A DNA stretch of 36,804 bases from Solimicrobium silvestre (GTDB lineage: Bacteria > Pseudomonadota > Gammaproteobacteria > Burkholderiales > Burkholderiaceae_D): NCBI RefSeq assembly GCF_002976435.1, contig NZ_PUGF01000037.1, forward strand, positions 1-36,804, in the 5' to 3' direction. Both the position numbers and the translations under genes were made by a program. The first letter of the stretch is position 1, and each line of letters begins with the position of its first letter. Below, one piece after another: positions 16,501-24,855 of the stretch. Below the pieces are notes generated by a model that saw only the letters and a program-made list of their open reading frames with translations, had not been told where the DNA came from and ran no database searches.

Positions 16501-18831
16501 AGCTATTTCTGATTTTTTCGCTTTAGAACTATGTAACTCAAGACAAAAATCAGCTAGACCCAAGCTTGTTAATCGTTTATGGACAACTTCAAGAGCCGCC
16601 ATTTTTTCTGCAACGAACAATACAGTTTTATCATTAGCCAAATAATGAGAAATCATATTGGTAATGGTTTGACTTTTGCCCGTACCTGGGGGACCTTCGA
16701 CCACTATATTTTTACCATTCGTTGCGGTGCACACGACTGCAAGTTGAGATGAGTCTGCTATGAGCGGAGTAAACAAACTTTGTGGAGAATATAAGGTATC
16801 TAAATCACTTGGAGAAATTGATTTCGCTCCATCTATAAATGCTTGCCCTGTATTATTAATTAAGTGATTGACGATTTGAGATTTCGACAGATCGTCTACA
16901 CGACTAGTAAGATCTTTCCACATCACATATTTTGTGAAGCTAAAATTTCCGAGGAAACAATCTGTTCGAACTTCAAAACCTTTTAAGTCGGCTACTGCCA
17001 TTCGAACTTGCTGAAGGATGGTACTTACATCGACCCCAGATTCATCAGTAGGCAATTGCCCATCTGAAAATGGTAAATTAATTTCAAAATCCAGCATTAA
17101 TTTTTGAAGTAGTGTCGGATTGAAGATAGTTTCATCATCATGCCTTACCAACTTAATTCCCGCGCCGACTGCTCCCCTTTTTAAAGTTATTGGGACTAAT
17201 ATTAGAGGTGCTTTAAGGGTACTTTCCGAATCTAGTGCTTCCTTCCAATCCAACATCCCAATAGAAATGTAAAGAGTATTTGCACCCGTTTCCTCCAAAG
17301 TGTTTTTTCCAGCCCTAAAAATATCTGTTAATCGGCCATCAAATTCTTTTAGTGGGACATCAAAAACAAGCTCGTTATTCAATAAGGTAGTATTTGCATG
17401 AGCTTCACTCACTGACATCCCCGTTTCACGCAAATAAATCTCAGCGGAACGCGGATCTCCATCTTCCATTAAAGTTGGTTTTCCGGATAACCTAAATTCG
17501 TTGGACTTACAAAGTGTGTCTTCTAATTTTGCGGCGTCCGAACAAACTATTTTCAAAAAAGTTTTGCCAGGCTTAAAGTTCAGAAGTTTATTACGCAGTG
17601 TTAGATCAAGAAGTTTCCCTCTCCATCGTATCAATCTTCCCTGTGGAGTATCTACGCTACCAACGTCAGTGATTGGTAATAAACCTGGATCTAGCGGAGG
17701 TAATGATGGCATTGCTTCAATCGAAGGAAGTCTATTCCCTTCGTTTTCATCCACTATTTTTTCTTGATCTATGCTGGGATTTTTTTCCTTTAATGAACGA
17801 ATGTGTGCCTGACGTGCGCGCTTTATATCAACGGCATAAGTAAAAGTTGTCGAGTCTTCTTCTATATATACATTTGCAGTTATCCTGCTCCATTGCATTG
17901 AAGGTCGACTATTTTGAGATATGGCTGTAGCTTCAAGCATCAGTAATTCACCGCTATCAACTCTTTTACGAACAGACTGAACACTATCAATGATTGATGT
18001 CGGGAAGCAAGTATCGATCAACCAGACCCCTACCCACGCATGCCCTTTGTTCAAGAAAACAACTGGGTTTAATCCTGCCTGTTCAAAACATGCCGCCATT
18101 AAAATTGCAGAATCTAAACAAGTCGAAACTAACCCGTCCAAAATCCGTTCAGTTGTTCGAATTTTTTGTCCAGCTGTTTCAAATGAAGCCGGCGGAGGCG
18201 CATATTTAATTTCTTGGGAAATTAATGCATTAAAAATTGCATTTACCTGCTTCCAAACTCTTTCACGATTTTTCGATTGATAACCGTCCATAGACAATGC
18301 GGCATTTGAATTCCTTAGAATTTCACTTGATAATCCTAATATTCGATCTATTGAAATCGAATTTGGTTGTACAAATGCTGCCAATAACTCCGGCAAACCT
18401 TTTGTGCCACCCCATTCGTTAAATGCCAACATTTCGATTGGCTCTACCGAATGTGCGGTCGAGTCATCTTCGGCAGTCGCCTTAGCCTCAATGTGCCCAA
18501 GTTCTGCTTCGTTCAGTTCAGAAAAATAATTATGATCTGGATGTATGTCTAAGAGCTCTACCCCAATCGTTCTTGATTCTCCAGCTAATAAGCGCTCGAA
18601 TTGAAATCTTTGACCGAGCATAAACGGTGGATTGGATGAAATGACTAGATCCACATTCTTCAATGTGTGATCAAAATTATTTTCGATCAATATTTTTTGA
18701 ATTATTGGTACGCGATTCTGGATTGCTGCATAGCTCACGGTGGGCGAACTTATGATTTCAACCTTTAGTTCAAATGTTTTTTTATTTTCTGATGAGTTTG
18801 TTTTACTTAAAAGGTCTTCGGCATCCAGCAT
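13531..18831 (-). CDS. Giant DUF4011 / SF1 helicase / Vsr-like nuclease protein (candidate Hhe-type defence)
   Basis: This 1766-residue protein combines several domains. A transglutaminase-like region contains TCLDSAILMAACFEQAG and GHAWVGVWLID, with a possible Cys238-His264-Asp273 triad. A DUF4011 region begins near 395 (WRGKLLDLTLRNKLLNF). A superfamily 1 helicase carries Walker A GPPGTGK (Lys719), Walker B FDEAS (Asp1359, Glu1360), GDPKQLPPT, DWHYRS, NVQGDERDV and RRLNVAASRAR. A C-terminal Vsr/DUF559-type nuclease has RLDLAV (Asp1683) and GVECDGATYH (Glu1700, Asp1702). This architecture is the single-gene anti-phage system named Hhe, as I recall it, but here the protein ends without the DUF3320 tail. 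A TTG at 18849 could add six residues. The gene is AT-richer than its neighbours, consistent with transfer. Confidence 0.88.
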   Translation of the reverse strand: MLDAEDLLSKTNSSENKKTFELKVEIISSPTVSYAAIQNRVPIIQKILIENNFDHTLKNVDLVISSNPPFMLGQRFQFERLLAGESRTIGVELLDIHPDHNYFSELNEAELGHIEAKATAEDDSTAHSVEPIEMLAFNEWGGTKGLPELLAAFVQPNSISIDRILGLSSEILRNSNAALSMDGYQSKNRERVWKQVNAIFNALISQEIKYAPPPASFETAGQKIRTTERILDGLVSTCLDSAILMAACFEQAGLNPVVFLNKGHAWVGVWLIDTCFPTSIIDSVQSVRKRVDSGELLMLEATAISQNSRPSMQWSRITANVYIEEDSTTFTYAVDIKRARQAHIRSLKEKNPSIDQEKIVDENEGNRLPSIEAMPSLPPLDPGLLPITDVGSVDTPQGRLIRWRGKLLDLTLRNKLLNFKPGKTFLKIVCSDAAKLEDTLCKSNEFRLSGKPTLMEDGDPRSAEIYLRETGMSVSEAHANTTLLNNELVFDVPLKEFDGRLTDIFRAGKNTLEETGANTLYISIGMLDWKEALDSESTLKAPLILVPITLKRGAVGAGIKLVRHDDETIFNPTLLQKLMLDFEINLPFSDGQLPTDESGVDVSTILQQVRMAVADLKGFEVRTDCFLGNFSFTKYVMWKDLTSRVDDLSKSQIVNHLINNTGQAFIDGAKSISPSDLDTLYSPQSLFTPLIADSSQLAVVCTATNGKNIVVEGPPGTGKSQTITNMISHYLANDKTVLFVAEKMAALEVVHKRLTSLGLADFCLELHSSKAKKSEIAKEFVQTLNISQHNLQSDWLKEAEKLSVIRNQLTDLVNVLHREHRNGLSVFDSMGSCIGNSDRIPAQFNWADADTHSNAELESLYELVAEMSALARHLGNIGGHPLSEIGQTKWTPSWQDDLIKQCESIESAIVNLKLSISDFSKLLNVDVQTLSFNDLISLDQLAEILMQSCEIPFQSVSFADNQIIRKQLNDLIAHGINRNDIWTKFEESYVPDLKSISAEKLQSEWRVSNQYFILKRWISKRKITSQIKQFNLTNQRLANEEIDEFLIELRKLNEEDIFAHENRDIGKKVLGEEFKGITTDWNAAKKYLTWMESFSNVTHKLCITQSEELIQKRSHLLNLINKQPEMFSVNSNYFKVAAQLRNSFRDFANNWHELSLFASPRKALCNGENSPGILISSSSMVASWKRAKTQLQPWCVWQLNKTKSSSLGLQGLVNSVEAGEVSLDDLVPFFEFSYKNWWVKKIIDNEALLSNFSGATHEHKIFEFKKIDANFQKLTQEYIVAKLRGKIPRENEIKGELSSEIAFLRREAQKQRQHKSIRQVINQAKQTLPRVKPCLLMSPLSVAQYLDAGHPQFDVVIFDEASQIPTWDAVGAIARGKQLVCVGDPKQLPPTNFFNAADSDGVVNEDDIEEMESILDECLSIGMMTCTLDWHYRSKSEGLITFSNMQYYENRLITFPSPVTEDQSVTFVDIGGIYDAGKSRTNRKEADAIVDAVVEHYLSGKGKSHSVGVITFNAPQQSLIEKLIDAKRMEIPKFEIAISDSQVEPYFVKNLENVQGDERDVILFSITFGKDINGKTSMNFGPMNKEGGHRRLNVAASRARYQVKIFSSLRPEHIDLSRTKARGVADLKAYLDFAINGPRVLAKQALPTGREPDSPFEVAVINKLRDNGWEVHPQVGVSGYRLDLAVVNPHARGRYLLGVECDGATYHSAANARDRDRLRQMILEGLGWNIHRIWSTDWWINPEIPMKKLLDKLNQLEQIAAADNDN

Positions 18832-19078
18832 TAGGACTTGTCCAATCAAAGAAGGATTTTATCTATCGAGTATAAAGTTGCCTAAATTATATATTGCCGC
18901 TGTTCAATTCACCTTATAAAAACCGATTTTTAATCGAATCAGATTTTTTTCTCAAAATTCCATACATTTTTTGTGATTACCATGGCAATTAATATTGCAA
19001 ATCTAAGAGTTTGCAACTTTCCAACTAAATTTTATGATATTTTTAAAACTAATTTAATTTCGGTAATTTAACTTTTGA

Positions 19079-20173
19079 ATGGATTTTATTGTGGGTTTTT
19101 ATATTAGAAAAAGCGTTAGCGTTGGCCCATTTCGATTCAATTTATCTAAATCTGGAATTGGTGTCTCAACCGGAATCAAGGGATTACGTGTTGGCACTGG
19201 CCCACGTGGAAATTACATTACAGTTGGCAAAAGCGGCCTCTATTATAGGGCGACGTTGAATGGTCCTAAAATCACGCCAGGCGGCACTTCGAACGGTGCA
19301 AATCCAATTTCCCCAACAGATCAAAGCAAAATAATTGATCAAATGGTTGCCATTGAAAGTGGTCCACTTTCAAGTATGCAGGATGAAACTTCTTTTTCTT
19401 TGATAAATGAATTAAACACTAAGGAAAAACGACCAAATTATTGGAAGTGGACATTGGGCGCCGGATTAATAGGTCTTTGGTTTTTACCGCCCAATACGCC
19501 GCAATGGCTAACAGTTTTGTCCGTTTTGATTTTAATTGGATGCACGTCGTATATTGCAATTCGCGACGTAGTGGCCAAGTCAGTTGTACTTTGTTATAAG
19601 TTAGATCCCAATAACGAAACTGCGTATCAATGTCTCCATGATGCATTTCTTCATATTAGTGAATGCAGTAAAAAATGGCGGATCAATTCAAAAGGAGCTG
19701 TTCGTGATAGCAAATATCACGCTGGTGCTGGAACATTGGTTTCACGTAAAGATGCAACGTTTAGCAAGGGTCTGCCACCACGTGTTAAATGCAATTTAGA
19801 AGTTCCCATAGTCAAAGCCGATTCAATTTCAATTTACTTTATGCCGGACAGATTATTAGTTTATTCGGATAATGAGATAGGTGCTGTCAATTACAAGGAT
19901 TTGGTTTTCAATGCGGCTGCAAAGCGATTCATTGAGGAAGACAGCGTACCTAAAGATGCTGAGGTTATTGATCACACTTGGAAGTACGTAAATAAAAAAG
20001 GTGGCCCAGATAAGAGGTTTAAGGACAATAAACAAATACCTGTCGTCTTATATGAGGAACTTCATTTTTCGAGTTCTTCTGGTTTAAATGAATTGTTCCA
20101 AATTTCCAAACATTCAATTGCAAATAAGTTGACTACCGCTCTAAAAAATATGGATGAATCAATCGCTATTTGA
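19079..20173 (+). CDS. DUF4236 domain membrane protein
   Basis: The first 60 or so residues match DUF4236: FYIRKSVSVGPFRFNLSKSG, then IGVSTGIKGLRVGTGPRGNY and ITVGKSGLYYR. Two hydrophobic segments follow at about residues 124-160, then a soluble domain of about 200 residues that I do not recognise. Family members usually begin at MGF, so a GTG at 19091 (VGFYIRKS) is a plausible alternative to the ATG at 19079; no strong Shine-Dalgarno decides. The role of DUF4236 is unknown. The gene is divergent from the giant helicase across a 230-base AT-rich gap and may belong to the same accessory block. Confidence 0.75.
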   Translation: MDFIVGFYIRKSVSVGPFRFNLSKSGIGVSTGIKGLRVGTGPRGNYITVGKSGLYYRATLNGPKITPGGTSNGANPISPTDQSKIIDQMVAIESGPLSSMQDETSFSLINELNTKEKRPNYWKWTLGAGLIGLWFLPPNTPQWLTVLSVLILIGCTSYIAIRDVVAKSVVLCYKLDPNNETAYQCLHDAFLHISECSKKWRINSKGAVRDSKYHAGAGTLVSRKDATFSKGLPPRVKCNLEVPIVKADSISIYFMPDRLLVYSDNEIGAVNYKDLVFNAAAKRFIEEDSVPKDAEVIDHTWKYVNKKGGPDKRFKDNKQIPVVLYEELHFSSSSGLNELFQISKHSIANKLTTALKNMDESIAI

Positions 20174-20200
20174 CCAATTGATCTGTGGTAATTATTTGTA

Positions 20201-20350
20201 TTAGTCGAAAAACCACGGTCCACTATTCACATACTCACTCACGTCCCACCATGCGCACGGATTTTTCTCCCCGACACCTTGCGCATTGCCATCGTAGCCA
20301 ATTGAATGGGTAGCTGAAATGAAAATAAAAGTAGTTGTAAAGATTTGGCT
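20201..20350 (-). pseudogene. C-terminal remnant of an unidentified gene
   Basis: A minus-strand reading frame of 49 codons ends in TAA at 20201-20203 and has no start codon after the TGA at 20351-20353. The tail (YDGNAQGVGEKNPCAWWDV, then SEYVNSGPWFFD) has a protein-like composition, with tryptophans and no low-complexity bias. It looks like the end of a real protein that lost its front part. I do not recognise the family. Chance translation cannot be excluded. Confidence 0.3.
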
Positions 20351-20405
20351 TCATCGAACCTATTGCCAGATCACAAAATTTTCGGCTATATACATCGACA
20401 ATTAA

Positions 20406-20780
20406 TCACGTTATTGACTTGCCTGCGCTTCCAAACCAGTCGGTAGCGTCATGATGAAACAAGCGATAGAAAATAAAAGCCTGAACTGGAAGAAGTAATA
20501 TCGTCGATATTAAATCCAGTTTTGAAACTTGAGCAATTACAGCAAACGTTCCTAAAATAGAAAAAGCAGTTAGTACTGCAAAAATATATCTGGCAGGATT
20601 GCTGCCTCTCGCGATTTTATAAGGGAAAATGCAAAACACTGAATATAAAATAAGTGCAAAGAAAAACTCACCCTCAGAAATAAATCCTTGCAACTTATCG
20701 ATTAGGGAAACCAATGCAGATACTGCAATTGTGGCCCATATTCCAATCTCGGCTTGTTTGACCCCTTGCGGCATTTTCAT
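20406..20780 (-). CDS. Small integral membrane protein of unknown function
   Basis: This 124-residue protein has four predicted hydrophobic segments, around residues 10-28, 36-54, 65-86 and 88-107. Positive charges flank them (YKIARGSNPARY), and a short polar tail ends it. No family or motif is recognised. It stands alone between the remnant at 20.2 kb and the GST gene, at the right edge of the AT-rich block. The ATG at 20780 gives MKMPQG; a second ATG two codons later could also serve. Confidence 0.55.
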   Translation of the reverse strand: MKMPQGVKQAEIGIWATIAVSALVSLIDKLQGFISEGEFFFALILYSVFCIFPYKIARGSNPARYIFAVLTAFSILGTFAVIAQVSKLDLISTILLLPVQAFIFYRLFHHDATDWFGSAGKSIT

Positions 20781-21040
20781 TATATTATCTGAGGTATAAA
20801 AAGAGTTTTATACTAACATTATTCTTCAGCGGCAAAATCACAACTTAATTTCTGGCACTTGATGAGGATCATTCCTGGGACTCTTCCATTAAGTCAGGAT
20901 GTGGATATTCAGATAAAGTCTTTCAAACAGAGAATCCCTCCAATGCTTAGTTCATTATTTAGTCCCCTCTTTTCCAACTACTAGTGAATCTAAACGGCGT
21001 CGTAGTCGTCTGACTTCACAAAGCATGAGAGGATAGTTTT

Positions 21041-21769
21041 ATGCGCTTTGAACTCTACTATTGGCCGACCATACAAGGCAGAGGGGAATACATTCGACTT
21101 GCGCTAGAACAAGCGGGGGCGAAATATATTGATGTCGCACGGCGCGCCGAAAGCAGTGGAATGGGTGTGCAAGCGATGGTTGATTTAATGAACAACAACG
21201 AAGCACCGTATCCGCCGTTTGCCCCACCATTTCTCAAAGCAGGAGAGCTGATTATTGCTCAAACTGCAAATATCCTGTTATTTCTTGGGCCGCAATTAGG
21301 CTTAGTCGGCGTCGACGAAAGCAGCCGAATTTGGGCGCACCAATTGCAATTGACGGTCTCCGACTTTGTGACTGAAGTGCACGATACACATCATCCGATA
21401 GCTGGCGGCCTGTATTATAAAGATCAGAAACCAGAAGCAAAACGGTGCGCTGCAGATTTTATTGAAACGCGACTACCGAAGTTCCTTGGCTACTTCGAGC
21501 ACGTCATAGAATGCAATCCTTTTGGTGATCAGTTCATGATTGGTGCGGAACTCAGCTACGTGGATTTGTCAATTTTCCAGATTATCGAAGGACTGCGCTA
21601 CGCATTTCCCAATGCAATGAAAAAAACAGAGTTCAGTTATCCGCTGCTATTGGATTTGCATCACCGAGTCGCATTACAACCAAGGATCGCACGCTACCTC
21701 AAATCGACGCGTCGTGTCCCATTTAGTAAGCAAGGCATATTTCGTCACTATAACGAGCTCGATGTTTAA
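21041..21769 (+). CDS. Glutathione S-transferase family protein
   Basis: The 242-residue protein starts with a thioredoxin-like GST N-terminal domain (FELYYWPTIQGRGEYIRLAL), where the RGRGEYIR-type block and Tyr near the start recall sigma/mu-like GSTs. AQTANILLFLG marks the glutathione gamma-glutamyl site region. An all-helical C-terminal domain follows, containing LSYVDLSIFQIIEGLRY, the usual N-capping box and hydrophobic staple motif. It should conjugate glutathione to electrophiles in the cytoplasm. It appears monocistronic: 260 bases separate it from the upstream gene and 286 from the next. It is the first of three different GSTs here. Confidence 0.88.
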   Translation: MRFELYYWPTIQGRGEYIRLALEQAGAKYIDVARRAESSGMGVQAMVDLMNNNEAPYPPFAPPFLKAGELIIAQTANILLFLGPQLGLVGVDESSRIWAHQLQLTVSDFVTEVHDTHHPIAGGLYYKDQKPEAKRCAADFIETRLPKFLGYFEHVIECNPFGDQFMIGAELSYVDLSIFQIIEGLRYAFPNAMKKTEFSYPLLLDLHHRVALQPRIARYLKSTRRVPFSKQGIFRHYNELDV

Positions 21770-22055
21770 CTGAGACAGTCGAGTTAAACCTATCTCGATC
21801 ACAAACGGGTATCGCGCCCACGCTCGGTCTTGCCCCCTCCTCGCTAACAGATAGCTGGCAGCCCGCGCCCCCAGCATCTACGCGCAATCATCAATGCACA
21901 TCGTAAGAAACAGAGCACCGATTCGGCAAAAACAATTTCAATAATTAGCATTTTTATACTGACATAATTTGGCATCCACTACTTTAAAATAACCTCTGCT
22001 GCATGGATTTTTTTCCTGCGATCAGATAAATAAAAAACTTGGAAAGGTCATAGTA

Positions 22056-22574
22056 ATGAAAGTTAGAATTGGTCAAAAAATTAACTCGTTCACCGTCGAA
22101 ACCATTAATGGCGAACAGCAAATGGTGCCAGATCCTTCTCGGAAATTTACGCATCTGCAATTCAGGCGTTTCGCTGGATGCCCAATTTGCAATTACCATC
22201 TACATACCTTTACCAAGAGTGCTGAACAGTTGAAAGCAGCGGATATCCAAGAGATCATTTTATTTCACTCATCGGCGACCGAAATGCGTAAGTTTCAACA
22301 TGACATACCGTTTGCTACGGTAGCTGATCCTGAAAAGACACTTTATAAAAAATTCGGTGTCGACAAGTCTTTATTTGCGACCATGCACCCTAAGCCGCTT
22401 TGGGCAGGTATTCGAGGCATGGTTCTTGGCAAGGTAGGCTTAAAAGTGGAAAATGGCCCGCTCGGTTTGCCAGCCGACATACTGATCAATCAAGAAGGGA
22501 TTGTCGTTGCATTTAAATATGGCACACATGCTTATGATCAATGGGAAGTGAATGAGTTATTGAAAATAGCTTGA
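22056..22574 (+). CDS. Peroxiredoxin-like (AhpC/TSA-type) thioredoxin-fold protein
   Basis: The 172-residue protein has a thioredoxin fold with the active-site segment FRRFAGCPICNYHLH. Cysteines 42 and 45 form a CPIC pair. This matches the peroxiredoxin-like group in which the Thr-x-x-Cys of classical AhpC is replaced by a CxxC site. EIILFHSSATEMRKF, PFATVADPEKTLYKKFGV and a closing GLPADILINQEGIVVAFKYG fit the AhpC/TSA layout. It has no signal peptide, so it is cytoplasmic. It probably reduces peroxides or disulfides; the exact substrate is not known. It has its own 286-base upstream gap. Confidence 0.85.
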   Translation: MKVRIGQKINSFTVETINGEQQMVPDPSRKFTHLQFRRFAGCPICNYHLHTFTKSAEQLKAADIQEIILFHSSATEMRKFQHDIPFATVADPEKTLYKKFGVDKSLFATMHPKPLWAGIRGMVLGKVGLKVENGPLGLPADILINQEGIVVAFKYGTHAYDQWEVNELLKIA

Positions 22575-22683
22575 TTTATGTATTATGAAATACGCATTAC
22601 AGAAAGATTGATCCAAGCACCAAACAGAAGGCGAAAGTTCATTTAGCGCGACTTTCACCTTTCTGAGAATTGAACAATCCGAA

Positions 22684-22975
22684 TCAATGCTTTGCCTGAG
22701 TTGGTGAAGCATTGGACGCGCTCGCCATCTCTGGCCTCCAGTCGTACTCCATGTAACGTGCCACTTCTTCGGCCTGTTCTTTACCTCGTTCGCGTTCGAT
22801 GAGATACAAAGCGCCGTCGATGCCGGCCGACAGGCCTGCAGTCGTTACGATTTTGCCCGCGTCCACAAAGTGTTGGTCGGACACTACGCGCGTTTTCGGC
22901 GCATCTATCGCAAATCGCTAACTCACCTGCACGATGCGCTTGGCTGCAAGTTTTCGTTGATTCGCTGCAAATTGT
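22684..22975 (-). pseudogene. Decayed DJ-1/PfpI gene with upstream AraC-like fragment
   Basis: Codons from 22917 down to the stop at 22684 encode IDAPKTRVVSDQHFVDAG, then KIVTTAGLSAGIDGALYLIE and a MEYDWRPE end. This is the C-terminal third of a DJ-1/PfpI protein related to the exported protein at 11.2 kb (GGLSAGIDLALHMVE, NMEYQGLGW). The cysteine elbow and everything before it are missing. A TAG sits at 22918-22920. Upstream, another frame reads NLQRINENLQPSASCR, similar to the AraC-like peptide at 11.03 kb, and 22936-22969 matches 11064-11097 with three mismatches in inverse orientation. A deletion has apparently fused the front of a regulator to the tail of its neighbour. Confidence 0.7.
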
Positions 22976-23009
22976 CGCCGATGCTAGCATTTTCCCTTAT
23001 GATTGCTCC

Positions 23010-24095
23010 ATGAAAACAAATGCACCTCTTTCAACCAACTCATGGCGCTACGTGGCGCTCGCCTGGCTGGCCCTCGCCCTGTTTGACGCGACCCAAACTG
23101 TGGTCATCATGCGGGCAATGGGTATGCACCACAACTGGTTGACACTATTTTCCGTGACGACCGCATCATGGGCTGTGTGGATACTGATAACTCCAGTAGT
23201 GCTCGCTTTGTTACAACGCTTTCGTTTGCCAACAAAAGAGGTCATGCCCTGGGCCGTGCACGCTGCGGCCTGCATGGCGATAGGCGCTCTATGGGCCACA
23301 TGGGGTGCGCTGCTGGAGCATGCAACAAATCCTCTGGCCAATTCCTCCGGCCCCGATGCATTTACAGATCTTTGGAAAGCAAAATTTATCGGCAATCTGG
23401 TTGGCGATGTCATCCTCTATGGCGCAATCGTCGCGCTCAGCCTGACATTAGAAGCCCACAAACGCTTGGCGCAGCAGCAAGCGGCCAGCGCACGCCTTTC
23501 GGAATTACTAGCGCAAACACAACTCGCTGCGCTCAGGCTGCAAATCGAGCCGCATTTCATCTTCAATTCATTGAATGCAGTTACCGGACTGATCCGCGAA
23601 GAAAAGGGCAGCGTTGCCATCGCGATGATCGCCGCCTTAGGCGACCTGTTGCGCCGTGTGACCGACCAGTCGGAGCGCCAATTCGTGGCATTGGAAGAAG
23701 AAATCATCTTCTTGCGAAAATACCTGGACATACAGCAAATGCGCTTTGCAGAACGGCTGCGCTTCCAAATGAATATTCCCAATGAACTCATGAAGGCGCA
23801 AGTACCTGATTTTATTTTGCAGCCGCTGGTGGAAAACGCCATCAAGCACGGCATAGCAAAACGTGCCGGGGGTGGCGAATTAACGGTCGTTGCAGCACGC
23901 GACGGCGCTGTGCTAACGCTGAGCGTTTATAACGACGGCCCTCTTCTGCCAGAGCAAATCCGAGAAGGCGTGGGCGTCGCCAACGCGCGTCGGCGCCTGC
24001 TCGCTCTGTACGGAAATACGCAGACCATGACACTGCAAAACCGGGCCAACGCTGGCGTGCTGGCAATGATCACCCTGCCGTATAGCGAGATGTGA
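23010..24095 (+). CDS. LytS/YehU-type sensor histidine kinase
   Basis: The 361-residue inner-membrane kinase has about four hydrophobic segments in its first 160 residues, a short coiled-coil linker (LAQQQAASARLSELLAQTQ), then a His_kinase domain with IEPHFIFNSLN. The phosphorylated histidine is His182. The ATPase domain carries the N-box PLVENAIKHGI (Asn276) and a glycine-rich GVGVANARRRL. It has no periplasmic sensor domain, so it probably senses through its membrane part. Its TGA overlaps the regulator start (TGATG), so the pair is co-translated. The stimulus cannot be told from sequence. Confidence 0.93.
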   Translation: MKTNAPLSTNSWRYVALAWLALALFDATQTVVIMRAMGMHHNWLTLFSVTTASWAVWILITPVVLALLQRFRLPTKEVMPWAVHAAACMAIGALWATWGALLEHATNPLANSSGPDAFTDLWKAKFIGNLVGDVILYGAIVALSLTLEAHKRLAQQQAASARLSELLAQTQLAALRLQIEPHFIFNSLNAVTGLIREEKGSVAIAMIAALGDLLRRVTDQSERQFVALEEEIIFLRKYLDIQQMRFAERLRFQMNIPNELMKAQVPDFILQPLVENAIKHGIAKRAGGGELTVVAARDGAVLTLSVYNDGPLLPEQIREGVGVANARRRLLALYGNTQTMTLQNRANAGVLAMITLPYSEM

Positions 24096-24847
24096 TGGAT
24101 AACTGCAGTACTCCATTGCGCGCCCTTATTGTTGACGACGAGCCACTTGCACGCAGCAACCTTGCCGTGTTGCTGGCGCGCGATGCAGGGATAGTACTGG
24201 TTGGCCAATGCGGTTCGGCCGAAGACGCCTTGGCGACCATCCCCATTATCAAACCTAATTTGGTGTTTCTCGACGTGGAAATGCCGGAGTGCGACGGCTT
24301 TGAACTGTTAGAGCGCATCGGGCCGTCCCTGGATTTTGCCATCGTCTTTGTCACTGCCCACCACCAGTTTGCCTTGCGCGCCTTTGAAGTGGGGGCGCTC
24401 GATTATCTGTTGAAACCCTTCGACGACCAGCGTTTCGAGCGCGTTTTGGAACGAGTGAAAGAACGCCTGCGAATTCCCGGCGAGACCCAGCGTTTTATCA
24501 TTAAGAATGGCAACACGCTTGAAGTCGTCAAGTTCTTGGACATCGATTGGATTGAAGCCAGCGATTATTATTCAACGCTTCATACGGGAGATCGAACGCA
24601 TATGCTGCGTCGCAGCCTGGCGGATTTGGAGCAGTTGCTGGCACCGCTTGGATTTTGCCGGATTCATCGGTCAGCCATCGTTAACCTTGACCGTGTGCGT
24701 GCACTGGAAATTCGTGAAGACGGCGAATACGAAATTGTTTTGCAATGCGCGCAACGAGTGCGCATGAGTCGGCGTTATCGAAAACCGATTCTGGAACAGC
24801 TTGAGGGGCAGCCAGGAGTACGGTTTTTTTCGCAAAAAGATACTTAA
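24095..24847 (+). CDS. LytTR-family response regulator (AlgR/LytR-type)
   Basis: The 250-residue partner of the upstream kinase has a receiver domain in residues 1-125. It shows the acidic pair in VDDEP, the phospho-acceptor Asp60 in VFLDVEMPECDG, and a conserved lysine in LLKPF. A LytTR DNA-binding domain follows (about 140-245; IDWIEASDYYSTLHTGDRTH and FCRIHRSAIVNLDRV). The ATG at 24095 overlaps the kinase stop; an in-frame GTG lies one codon earlier. LytTR regulators bind direct repeats upstream of their targets. No obvious target lies next to it: the following gene is convergent. Confidence 0.93.
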   Translation: MDNCSTPLRALIVDDEPLARSNLAVLLARDAGIVLVGQCGSAEDALATIPIIKPNLVFLDVEMPECDGFELLERIGPSLDFAIVFVTAHHQFALRAFEVGALDYLLKPFDDQRFERVLERVKERLRIPGETQRFIIKNGNTLEVVKFLDIDWIEASDYYSTLHTGDRTHMLRRSLADLEQLLAPLGFCRIHRSAIVNLDRVRALEIREDGEYEIVLQCAQRVRMSRRYRKPILEQLEGQPGVRFFSQKDT

Positions 24848-24855
24848 CCCATGAA

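Noticed and set aside
21933-21958. 26-base AT-rich stretch similar (22 of 26) to 35930-35955, upstream of the peroxiredoxin-like and third GST genes
   Set aside because: A match of this quality in AT-rich sequence is expected by chance in a window this size, and the distances to the genes differ.
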